From Megalobrama amblycephala (taxonomy: Eukaryota; Chordata; Actinopteri; Cypriniformes; Xenocyprididae), in contig NC_063061.1 of NCBI RefSeq assembly GCF_018812025.1, forward strand, positions 32,002,509 to 32,066,508: a stretch of 64,000 bases of DNA. Reading direction: 5' to 3'. The translations under genes were made by a program, and so were the position numbers. The notes below the pieces were generated by a model. It made no database searches and was not told where the DNA came from. It saw only the letters and a list, made by a program, of their open reading frames with translations. Positions within the stretch are counted from its first letter, which is position 1. Each line of letters opens with the position of its first letter. Shown one piece after another: positions 1 through 9,420 of the stretch.

Positions 1-33
<33 letters not shown>
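1..33. repeat. (ATT)n microsatellite
   Basis: The window opens inside an uninterrupted ATT trinucleotide run. The true left edge lies outside the window. Confidence 0.95.
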
Positions 34-34
<1 letters not shown>

Positions 35-844
35 TGAATTGACATTTTCCTTTATGAAGAATTTATGATCCTAAAACATGTTAGTGTAGGAAACACGGTC
101 ACTTATTTATTCAGAGGTCTACAATGTTAAAATGACTTTAAATTGATTAAACGTGATTTAAATCTTCATTTGCATACAAATTACACTTTCTCTCTGTGTG
201 TTTATCAGATATGGCTGTTACACTTGTTTGTGGTTTGTTCGTTTTGAAAAAATACTTTCACCATTTTTCCAGATTGAGGGTTGGACTTGGATCTCTCTGT
301 CTGGGTTTATTTTGCGACTGACTCAATGTAATATTTTCCCTTACTTGAAATCCTTCCATAGTTTCATTGTGTAGTAGAAACTATGTTTAGGGTGTTATTT
401 TGTGATACTTAACATTTGAAACAAAAAAATATATACTTAAGAACGTGTTGTAAATCTGTCTCTTTGGCTGGAAGAGAAAACTATGAGCTGTTAATGGCTT
501 CAAGAAACAAATAAGCAGTCTATTAGAGGTGTCATGGGTGATTTAACTGTCACATTAACACAGGCAAGGTTAGTTCTCTACATTTGACTGCATGGAAACA
601 ATGACCAGGATGAGGTTTAAGGCCAAGAAATCAAGAAGCCAGGTATAGAAGGGGAAGATCATTAATCAGTTAAGATAAATGTGCCGAGGAAAGTCATACC
701 CATTGTACTAACTCCAACATCACTGACTGTTGGAATGAGATGATGTTTAATTTTCGCCAAACATGACAGGGCATGTTTTCCAAAAAGTTAGATTTTTTTT
801 TTTTATTATTCGTTTATTTGTTTATAAGACAATGTTACAAGTTT
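34..844. other. Intergenic, no gene seen
   Basis: AT-rich DNA with scattered stops in all frames. I see no recognisable gene, RNA or mobile-element terminus here. Confidence 0.5.
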
Positions 845-1364
845 CTTAAAGGATTAGTTCACTTTAAAATGAGAACACCCATAGGTGCATATGACTTTAT
901 TCTTTCTGATGAACACAATCGGAGTTACATTAATAAATATCCTGACGCACCTAAGCTTTATAATTGCAGTGAACGGGACCAAGGAGTATAAAGCTGAAGA
1001 AAGTGCATCCATCCATTATAAACGACTCTACATGGCCCTGGAAAGTTTTACACTTTCTTCGTAAGTTCAGTCTGGCTGAAGCTAGATATTTTACTTATAC
1101 AAAGTATCTCATAACTTTAGAAAGCCTTTATTAACCCACCGGAGCCGTGTGGAGTATGTTTATAATGGATGGATGCACTTTCTTCAGCTTCATACACTTT
1201 GGTTCCATTCACTACCATTATAAAGCTTGGATGTGTCAGGATATTTATCAATAGAACTTTGATTGTGTTCATCAAAAAGAAAAAAAAGTCATATACACCT
1301 AGAAGGGCTTAAGGGTGAGTAAAGCTTGGGGTGATTTCATTTAAAAGTGAACTAATCCTTTAAG
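845..1364. mobile_element. Palindromic TTAA-flanked MITE
   Basis: Long inverted repeat. The left arm begins TTAAAGGATTAGTTCACTTT and the right arm ends AAAGTGAACTAATCCTTTAA, and the arms pair inward through the AACACAATC/GATTGTG and CCATCCATTATA/TATAATGGATGG blocks. TTAA at both outer ends (846-849 and 1360-1363) fits a 4-bp TTAA target duplication, as in piggyBac- or Kolobok-type elements. No transposase is encoded; the open frame at 773-991 is a by-product of the arm. Confidence 0.75.
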
Positions 1365-2440
1365 GATCATTCAGAATTCTCCTGGTTAACATTAGACAAG
1401 CTTTTGCCAACCCAGCAGGCCACAAATGTCATAAGAAGTTGCTATTTGATTGAATATAGGTTTTGATGTCTGGTGGCCAATTCAAGAAAGTGTCTAATGT
1501 CAAAATCAATTTGATGTGTAATTCTGTCAACAGCTGAAGTTGGTATTTATTAAATTTAATGTCTTCCAAATATTTCATGCCAACATCGTAGTAATGTCAA
1601 ACACTAGCATTTAGGTATAGTAACCAAAACCCAACATCTGCTAAATTATATAAAAAACTTTAGACATATATATTTAAGTCGTAGAGTTAAGCAACCAAAA
1701 TCCAGAAGTTTCTAAATGTCTTTTGCCACCATCATATTGAAATAAACACCAACATTTAATCATGAGGTATGGTAACCAAAACTGCTGAACCTTCTAATGC
1801 AAATGTAAACATGTCGTTAAATTAGAATATCATTACACTTTGGTATTTTGTTGGTTTTAAGTCATGGTATTAAGTAACCAAAATACAATGTCTGTCCAAT
1901 GTTGGAAGTTGACATCAAGCCAACATTGACTTACTGTAGAGATTTGGGAAGGATGAGCACTCCATAAAATTGGACCATACCATGTAAACAAATGTGCCCC
2001 AATGATGCAATGACTTAAATTTACGTCTTTTATTGATTATTATTATTCTTTTTTTTTTTTTTTTAAATTTGCCTTAAATATGTATCTATTATGCACCAGA
2101 GAAACAAGTGTGCAGTCATCCTTAGAATTTTGTCTTTGAGCTGTTTTTGAGGCATAGCTCTGTATATTTCTATGGCATCGCTTTCGAAGAGTAATTAGCT
2201 GGCGAATCGCTTATTGTAGAGTTAATGAAAGTCATCATGAGCATTGTAATGGTTAGAGCGGATGTCATAACAAATGTCAGTAGACCGGGAAGATTTTAAA
2301 ATGAGCGGCTCAATCATAAATCTTCCCTTCATGCTGTGGAAATACAAACAAGAAGACAAAACACAACGAGCGCAGCACTGAAAAGGGGCGGGGCTACATA
2401 AGGTCTATAGGAGACTATAGAATTCCATCAGTCATTTTAA
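1365..2440. other. Intergenic, no gene seen
   Basis: Contains several loosely similar motifs built on 'accaaaa(c/t)ccaacatc' and 'tctaaatgtc' (about 1430-1930) that suggest decayed low-copy tandem similarity, and a poly-T run at 2048-2064. No coding capacity is recognised. Confidence 0.4.
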
Positions 2441-2574
2441 ACCTCATTTGCACATGTTTTGTTTTATGTGACATGTTACATATGAAGGTGTGCATCATAC
2501 ATCTGTAAAGCGAGACTACACAAACAGCACAGAGTATCATTTACTCCCAGAGACACTGGATATTCACTCTTCAG
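2441..2574 (+). promoter_or_regulatory. Promoter and non-coding exon 1 of receptor A
   Basis: The block CATTTGCACATGTTTTG...ATGTGACATGTTACATATGAAG is nearly repeated upstream of copies B and C. It is followed by GACTACACAAACAGCACAGAG where the other subtype has a TATA box. The putative leader exon ends CACTCTTCAG at 2574, followed by a GT donor at 2575. Conservation across eight copies in the same position relative to the gene is the evidence for function. The transcription start is not visible and is inferred to lie within about 60 nt upstream of the donor. Confidence 0.65.
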
Positions 2575-3076
2575 GTGATGACACTCCTTTTTGATTCTTT
2601 TTTTTCCCTTGTTTTTTTCTCAGTCAGTAGTATGTAAATGATCTAGGTGGTTATCAGGTGGTTTCACAAGATAGTTAATTTAGAAATATAATAGAAACAT
2701 TTTATGACCACATACTAAGAAATACACTACATTTTGTGTCATAATAAGGACTAGAATCATATCTCATTTTGAAGTCATCTGATGTTGAAACACAGTTTAA
2801 CTTTTAAGTTAAAGTATTAATTTAATTTGGTGGAAAATTGATTTAGGTATATTTGTTTAATAATTAATTATGTGAATTAAAACAACCTTGGTGTAAAGGT
2901 AATTTAATAATGGAAGGCTCTAGTTATGTGGTTTTAAATTGTGAGCTTTGTACAATTGGAGACTGGGTTGTGTTGAAGTTGGTTGTTGAAGTTGGTTGAA
3001 GTTGCATATTGAGTTGGTTTATTTTGGCTTCTTCAATGCAGTCTTAATTACTTTGTACTTTTTCATTTTTCTCTAG
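2575..3076 (+). other. 5'UTR intron of receptor A
   Basis: The GT donor follows CTTCAG. A pyrimidine-rich tract and the CTCTAG acceptor end at 3076. The equivalent intron is seen in the other copies (250-520 bp). Confidence 0.6.
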
Positions 3077-3117
3077 GACACTGTTATAACTAATTATTAA
3101 TTTTAAATTGAGAATAC

Positions 3118-3960
3118 ATGGAGAAAATGAATAACTCTGCAGTGAACTTCACTACATCTGAAGCATCTACATCTCAGCTAATAAATGGACTGTCAATTCT
3201 TGTGTGTAGCATCAGTTTCCTGTTTGGTCTTCCTACAAACGTCTACGTTATATGGCTCATCATCACAGGAACAGGAAGTGGAGTTGCATCAGAGTTCTTC
3301 AACCTCAATCTCTCTGTATGTGAGATTGGTGTCTGTCTGAATAGTTTGACCTTTATACTGTCAGTTTGGTTTTCAAGTTTCAAGTTAGTGAAACTGTTTC
3401 TACTTGGACTTACCATCACTGGTCGTTCTTTGTTTCAGTGTCTGATGTGTGTTGAGCGTTACCTGGCAGTGGTTCATCCTGTAACCTTTCTGAAGTTCAA
3501 ACCTCTCAGATATAGAGCGATCTGCTGCACTGTGGCTTGGATTGCTATTCTTGGGTCCTGTTTGTTCTACATGTTTATTTTCACCCCGCTCGATGATAAA
3601 GAACAAACAGTTTCATGGTTCTTCTCTCTGCAGTTTCTACTCTTCCTCTTCATTCAGTTGTTTTTCCTTGTGGCTGTTCTCAGAGCTCTGAAGCAGTCAG
3701 GACCAGGAGAGAGAGGGAGAGAGAGAGAGGAGGAAAACCACATGAAGAGAAAAGCGTTTTACATCATTCGAGTAACTACTGCTACCTTGGTTATCACATA
3801 TGTCCCAAGTGTAGTTTACAGATTCATTTTCCTTCTGACACAACAGGATAATCATGCACTTTTGTTTACTGGTTTGATCTGTTATTTACTGGCTGGTTTT
3901 GTTCAGCCTGTTCTTTATCTGCACCGGACTGGAAAACTCTGTTCATGCATATTTGATTGA
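3118..3960 (+). CDS. Receptor A: class A 7TM GPCR, intact
   Basis: 280-residue membrane receptor in one exon. Two N-glycosylation sequons sit in the short N-terminus (NNS at 5, NFT at 10). Estimated helices: TM1 24-49 with GLPTN, TM2 59-83, TM3 91-115, TM4 134-155, TM5 168-190, TM6 213-237, TM7 248-269. Signature motifs are altered: ERY at 113-115 instead of DRY, YVP at 228-230 instead of CWxP, QPVLY at 263-267 instead of NPxxY, and Glu in place of the usual TM2 Asp (SVCE). The third intracellular loop (191-212) is GPGERGREREEEN, from a GA-rich tract. Two in-frame starts exist: ATG 3118, and 3127, which matches the start context of copy C. The acceptor at 3076 lies 41 nt upstream. Ligand unknown; coupling to G proteins is inferred from the fold. 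Not a known orthologue I can name. Confidence 0.85.
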   Translation: MEKMNNSAVNFTTSEASTSQLINGLSILVCSISFLFGLPTNVYVIWLIITGTGSGVASEFFNLNLSVCEIGVCLNSLTFILSVWFSSFKLVKLFLLGLTITGRSLFQCLMCVERYLAVVHPVTFLKFKPLRYRAICCTVAWIAILGSCLFYMFIFTPLDDKEQTVSWFFSLQFLLFLFIQLFFLVAVLRALKQSGPGERGREREEENHMKRKAFYIIRVTTATLVITYVPSVVYRFIFLLTQQDNHALLFTGLICYLLAGFVQPVLYLHRTGKLCSCIFD

Positions 3961-4028
3961 AGTGAATCATGAAAAGAGGGCATTGATTTTCATAATCCAG
4001 ATGAAACTGAACAAAAAAATCTGGTTGT

Positions 4029-4102
<74 letters not shown>
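4029..4102. repeat. (GT)n/(TA)n microsatellite
   Basis: A short GT run passes into a long perfect TA run, beginning about 70 nt after the stop codon of receptor A, so probably within its 3'UTR. AATAAA-type signals follow at about 4120-4137. Confidence 0.9.
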
Positions 4103-4103
<1 letters not shown>

Positions 4104-4278
4104 CCCTTTCTTCAATGTAAAAATAAATAAAAATAAAAACAATTTTTGAATCAAGATTATTGGAGTATGTTTCACAAGAAGATACTATTCCAGTCTTTCT
4201 ACTTAAAATGTAATTCACTGCCATTTCTTTGTAATTAATTGTGAAGCAATCAAATTGTTTCAAAATAAATCCTACACC

Positions 4279-4280
<2 letters not shown>

Positions 4281-4337
<57 letters not shown>

Positions 4338-4338
4338 T
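4281..4338. repeat. (CT)n then (GT)n microsatellite
   Basis: A perfect CT run is followed directly by a GT run. Confidence 0.9.
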
Positions 4339-5130
4339 TTATCAGATGTGGTTTTGTATTATTATTTTTTAATAAAATACTTGCTTACTTTTTTATTTTG
4401 ATACTCCTCTTCAAAACACTCTTCTAACTAAGGGTACATTTACACAACAACGATTAAAACGGAGAAGTTTTCCTTGTACAGATGACAACATTGTCAAAAT
4501 GATCCCCATTCATATGAATCTGTGAAAATGACTAAAACGCTGTATTCTGCTGGCAGGCCATTAGATTGCAATGAAACACTATAGACTGAACGTGTAATGC
4601 ACATGTGCATGACGTTCAAAGATTCGCATTTTTGTTGTTTACACATAGACCGTTTTCAAAAATTTGCACTTTAAACATGTTTTTTAAAAGTTAGCATTTT
4701 CAGACCGCCAAAACACCACTGTCATTTAAATGAATGTCCAAAACGCATAAAAAGTAAAAAAAAAATTCAGTTTTTGGTTGAAAATATAGTGTAAACAGCC
4801 CCTAAGTAACTTTGCAGCTACATGTCAACTAATTCTCTTTAGAGTATTGGTAGACTATAGGGTTCAAGTATTTGAAGTGTTACCAAATACTTCATTGACT
4901 GAAATTGTACATGGAATAGTTTTTTTTTTTTTTTTTTCTTCTTCTTCTTCTTCTTCTTGCTCATATTATATTCTTAAACTTGAAGACACTCAAAAAATGT
5001 ATACCAAGAATTGTCACTTTTCATTTGTTTGTTCATAAGACATTAAGTATCACCCAGGTGCATCTGTGAATGTGAAACAAGTTTTTTTTTTTTTTTTTTT
5101 TCTTTTTTCTTAATGAGTATTGGTTTCTAT
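4339..5130. other. Intergenic, no gene seen
   Basis: AT-rich, with poly-T/CTT runs at 4920-4957 and 5083-5106. No gene is recognised. Confidence 0.5.
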
Positions 5131-5208
5131 GTATGGCGTTATTTTACTGTCTAATGTCGAGAGCACATTATTGTGACGCGAGAGCATATCAATGTAATGC
5201 GCGAGCGC

Positions 5209-5300
5209 AAATCTGTCCGCTCGCGCGCGGATTTCCTTTGCTCTCGCGCAAATCTGTCCGCTCGCGCGCGGATTTCCTATGCTCTCGCGCAAAACTGGAC
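5209..5300. repeat. 41-bp CpG-rich minisatellite, left arm
   Basis: Units begin CGCAAATCTGTCCGCTCGCG and end TGCTCTCG. Each carries a CGCGCGCG core. The reverse-complement array lies at about 7219-7355. Confidence 0.85.
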
Positions 5301-5736
5301 GCGCGCTCTCAAATATACAGGGCTCTCTCATGAACTGCCTCTCCTCTAGCTCAGATATTGCGTGTGCACACTCAAACTGTTTCCTGCGTGCTCAAACGTG
5401 ACCTGCGCGCTGAAACTGCACACGTGCGCTCACGAATCTCTCCGTGCTCTTGCAGAAATTAATTTGCTTTTGGATTAAACGCTGTCAAAAGTTATCAACC
5501 AATCAGAAGAGACGACTGATCCATGTAAATGATACGTGGAATCTTATTGGCTGAGAGTGAACTGCGCCTGGAATTCTTTCGACAAAAATGGATATTTCAT
5601 AATATTTATCAAATGTAACCTAGTAACTGCATCACATTACAGGTCAAACCCCAATTTATCTAAACAAACAAACAAAAAATGTTTCTTAAAGTTATTGTGG
5701 TCATACGTTTTGTGTTGAAATTTATATAAAAAATAG

Positions 5737-6055
5737 GTAACATTTTACAATAAGGTTTTTATTTGTTAACATTAGTTAAATGTATTATCTAACATAAACT
5801 AACAATGTGCAATACATTACTGTAATTATTAATCTTTGTTAAGGTTAAAAATACAGCTGTTTGTTGGTTGTTTACTTCACAGTGCATTTACTAATGTTAA
5901 CAAATACAACTTTTGATTTTAATAATGTATTAGTAAATGTTGAAATTAACATGAACAAATATTAATAAATGCTGTAGAAGTGCAGTTCATTATTAGTTAA
6001 TGTTAACTAATGCAGTTAAATAATGTTAATGAAACCTTATTGTAAAGTATTACCA
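5737..6055. mobile_element. Palindromic MITE nested in the foldback loop
   Basis: Ends are GGTAACATTTTACAATAAGG and, inverted, CCTTATTGTAAAGTATTACC, with TGTTAACATTAGTTAA subterminal blocks on both sides. A related copy flanks 19110-20708. No coding region. Confidence 0.7.
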
Positions 6056-7218
6056 ACAAATATCTTCTGATTTAAGACCGAACAAGATCAGGTCAGATCA
6101 TCATTCCCTTAATACTTAAAATGTGGAGATCACATATACCACCATAGTCAATTTCTTTTGAGGTCGGGTATAAAACATGACATACAAAAATACTTAAGCT
6201 CGTATGTATGCATGATTAATCAAAATAAAACGATCTTATTCCTAAATGACAATGATTCGGTTATGTCTATTAAACCTTTGAAATTACGAACATATTGGAA
6301 TATTTAAACCTGGTTTTGCATTGCCGCTGAAAGCAGTGGTCATAAACTATATGTTTTAAACAGCTTCACAAAGCGTTTTCAACAACACACTATTGCTACT
6401 TCTGTGTTGCAAACATTAAATAATAATGCAAGTATTGCAATAACAATTTATAGTCCGAATATACACTGATTTTAGCAATAAATGACCTTTGAAACTAATG
6501 TTATTACACTGTTCTGCCAGTAGGTGGTGACCAGTGACTGTTAAAATGTATTTGATGATCAGAATTATTAATTCAAGAAATTCATTTAAAAACACTGGAC
6601 GAATCATATCTTCATTAATTTCAAACGATATTGTAATGAATTCATTTAAATTAATACATATTTTTAAATAGGCTTTATAACATTTTACACATTTCTAAAT
6701 AGACTGATTTATAACATTATTAGTTGTTTAATCTTTTGTTTTTAATTAATGTTTAATTTAATGTTTTGGTCCATGATATTGGCTAATATGATGGTTTTTG
6801 ATAAATCGTTCAGTGGGGTTTGACCTGTAATGTGATAGCTTATTAATATAGAAAACATCCAAGCGCCCCATTCCAAGCCATTTCTAAGATATGTCCTGCA
6901 TTTTGATTAATATTATTAAATATTATTAAATTGTAAAGAAATGAAATATCCATTTTTGTAGAAAGAATTCCAGGCGCAATTCAATCTCAGCCAATAAGAT
7001 TCCACGTATCATTTTCATGGATCAGTCGTCTCTTCTGATTGGTTGATAACTTTTGACAGCGTTTAATCCAAAAGCAAATTAATTTCTGGAAGAGCACGGA
7101 AAGATTCGTGAGCGCACATGTGCAGTTTGAGCACGCAGGAAACAGTTTGAGTGTGCACACGCATCTGAGCGAGAGGAGAGGCAGTTCATAAGAGAGCACT
7201 GTATATTTAAGAGCACGC

Positions 7219-7355
7219 GTCCAGTTTTGCGCGAGAGCATAGGAAATCCGCGCGCGAGCGGACAGATTTGCGCGAGAGCAGAGGAAATCCGCGCGCGAGC
7301 GGACAGATTTGCGCAAGAGCAAAGGATATCCGCGCGCGAGCGGACAGATTTGCGC
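7219..7355. repeat. 41-bp CpG-rich minisatellite, right arm
   Basis: Reverse complement of the left-arm array, with about three units, one more than the left arm. Confidence 0.85.
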
Positions 7356-7624
7356 TCGCGCATTACATTGATATGCTCTCGCGTCACAATAATGTGCTCT
7401 CGACATTAGACAGTAAAATAACGCCATAGGTTTCTGCCTCGGTACCTTGTCATGAACACAGACCTTAGCTGAGACCAGAGAGACCTGAAGGTCTTTGAAT
7501 GTTATGTGCTATCTATATAGTGCTATTACTATAATTAAACTGTCTGTAGAAACAAATGCACAACTTCTATTTAAATGTTTTAAGCCATTTGAATAGAAGA
7601 CCATTGATCATTTTGAATCTTGTT

Positions 7625-7770
7625 CATGTGTTGTTTGCATATGTTTTGTTTTATGTGACATGTTACATATGAAGCTATGCACATATATTCTTGTGACAGC
7701 TGTAAAGTGAGACTAGAAAAACAGCACAGAGTATCATTTACATCAGAGAGACTGGACATTCACTCTTCAG
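7625..7770 (+). promoter_or_regulatory. Promoter and non-coding exon 1 of receptor B
   Basis: GTTTGCATATGTTTTGTTTT and ATGTGACATGTTACATATGA match the block upstream of A. They are followed by GACTAGAAAAACAGCACAGA and exon 1 ending CACTCTTCAG at 7770. The GT donor is at 7771. Confidence 0.65.
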
Positions 7771-8290
7771 GTGACAAACTCCTTTTTGATTGATTTGCTT
7801 GTTTTTCTTTTCAACAATATTCAAAAACATGAGTGTGATTATCAGATGCAGTTTAAATGATACGGGTGATTTAGATAAATTAGCTGAATAAGTAAAATGT
7901 TGCCGAATATTGTTTCAGAAATATAATCGGAAATGTTTAGTTTATGACTTCAGGCTAAGAAATGCACTACATTTGTTTTATAATAATGAATACAATCATA
8001 CCATTTTGAAGTAATATGTTGGGTGATTTAAAACATTAGTTTAAACTAATGCATTGTGTAGAATTACGGCTTGTGATGTATTTGTTTAATAATTAAGTCA
8101 TTCAAAATTCCCTGGACATGAAAGTTCACAAAAAAAAAAAAAAAAAATGGGTTGAAACAACTCAGCATTTTTTAGAGTATAACTTAATATTGGAAAGATC
8201 TGGTCAAATGGGATATACTGAAGATTTAAATCTTGAGTCAGTTTGTTTTGGCTTTTTGCTTAGTACATTTGCTCTTGTCTTTTCCAATAG
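7771..8290 (+). other. 5'UTR intron of receptor B
   Basis: Runs from the donor at 7771 to the TTTCCAATAG acceptor at 8290. A poly-A run (8129-8147) and an upstream in-frame ATG at 8118 lie inside this intron, which is why the longer start was rejected. Confidence 0.6.
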
Positions 8291-8348
8291 ATTACTGTTG
8301 CAACTATTTATTCATTTTATGAATAAGATTTTGAGAACACGAGAGGAA

Positions 8349-9188
8349 ATGATCAACTCTACAGTGAACTTCACCACACCTGAATCATCCACAACTTATT
8401 CCTTTGGGCTATTGGACATTATGGAAATGTATGCATGCAGTTTTAGTTTCCTGTTTGGTCTTCCTACAAACTTCTATGTTTTATGGCTCATCATCACAGG
8501 AACAGAAAGTGGAGTTGCATCAATGTTCTTCCAACTCAGTCTGTCTGTTTGTGAGATTGGTATCAGTGTGAATGGTTTGTTTTTTATATTGTCTTTTTGG
8601 TTTTCAAGTCTCACAACATTAGTGCTTTTTTTAATAGGACTTGGTGTCACTGGTCGTCCTCTGTTTCAGTGTCTGATCTCCATTGAGCGTTACCTGGCAG
8701 TGGTTCATCCTGTAACCTTTCTGAAGTACAAACCTCTCAGATATAGAGTGATCTGCTCTGCTACTGTCTGGATAATCACTCTTGGCTCCTGTTTTTCCTC
8801 TATGTTTCTCCCACTAAGTACTATAGGACAAACATGGTTCTTGTCAGTGCAGTTTCTATTCTTCTTCTCCATCCAGTTGTTTTGTCTTGTGGCTGTTCTC
8901 AGAGCTCTGAAGCAGTCAGGACCAGGAGAGAGAGGGAGAGAGAGAAAAGAGGAAAACCACATGAAGAGAAGAGCGTTTTATCTCATTCTGATAACTACTG
9001 TCAACATGGTCATCATATATGTTCCATATATTATCACAGGACTCTTTACCATTGTGACAAAACAGAATATTCGTGCACTGTGGAGCATTTGTTTGCTTTG
9101 TTTTTTGCTGCCTGGTTTTGTTCAGCCTCTTCTTTTTCTGTACCATGCTGAAAAACTATCCTGCCTCTGTTCTTCAAAAGTTATGTAA
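8349..9188 (+). CDS. Receptor B: class A 7TM GPCR, intact
   Basis: 279 residues from ATG 8349, chosen because the frame aligns there with A and C (M-x-N-S-T-V-N-F-T) and because sequence upstream is intronic. Sequons lie at NST and NFT near the N-terminus. Shares GLPTN in TM1, IERYLAVVHPVTFLKYKPLR at TM3/ICL2, the GA-encoded GPGERGRERKEEN loop, YVP in TM6 and QPLLF at the NPxxY position, where the final Tyr is lost. Like A it keeps Glu in TM2 (SVCEI). It most resembles A and C in N-terminus and promoter. Plasma-membrane receptor by fold; ligand unknown. Confidence 0.85.
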   Translation: MINSTVNFTTPESSTTYSFGLLDIMEMYACSFSFLFGLPTNFYVLWLIITGTESGVASMFFQLSLSVCEIGISVNGLFFILSFWFSSLTTLVLFLIGLGVTGRPLFQCLISIERYLAVVHPVTFLKYKPLRYRVICSATVWIITLGSCFSSMFLPLSTIGQTWFLSVQFLFFFSIQLFCLVAVLRALKQSGPGERGRERKEENHMKRRAFYLILITTVNMVIIYVPYIITGLFTIVTKQNIRALWSICLLCFLLPGFVQPLLFLYHAEKLSCLCSSKVM

Positions 9189-9420
9189 CTAACCCTTATT
9201 TATTATTTTTACTTCTCAAAAACTTTTATAACAGTATATGGAACATTTTTAATTATTGTTGTTCCAGCTGAATATATATACAGTCAAATTAAAATTTATT
9301 CAGACACCTTGAACATTTCATTCATTAGTACAGTTTATTCACTATAGTTTAAAAAAAAATGGAAATAAAATATAACAAGATCTCAGAGTTAAACTGTGTC
9401 AGAAAAAAAATAATCTTAAC
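9189..9420. other. 3' flank of receptor B
   Basis: AT-rich. AATAAA at about 9363 is a candidate polyadenylation signal. Nothing else is recognised. Confidence 0.4.

Larger units (their letters stand above)
5131..7428. mobile_element. Foldback element with minisatellite arms
   Basis: About 2.3 kb palindromic element. The left arm (5131-5665) starts TATGGCGTTATTTTACTGTC and the right arm (about 6818-7428) ends with its reverse complement. Each arm contains a CpG-rich minisatellite of 41 bp, about two full units on the left and three on the right. Flanks share GGTTTCT (GGTTTCTAT at 5122, GGTTTCTGC at 7429), a likely 7-9 bp target duplication. Long arms and this duplication size suggest a Mutator-like or foldback element, but no transposase is present. 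Apparent open frames in the arms come from the repeat unit. Confidence 0.75.

Noticed and set aside
3899..4263. Open frames over the TA microsatellite after receptor A
   Set aside because: Isoleucine/tyrosine repeats produced by (TA)n, with no conservation.
6987..7427. Alanine/arginine-rich open frames in the foldback arms
   Set aside because: Translation of the CpG-rich minisatellite; the same peptide appears from both arms, so it reflects repeat structure and not a gene.
8118..8348. N-terminal extension of receptor B from an upstream ATG
   Set aside because: It lies largely upstream of a good splice acceptor (8290), includes a poly-lysine run from poly-A, and is absent from paralogues.
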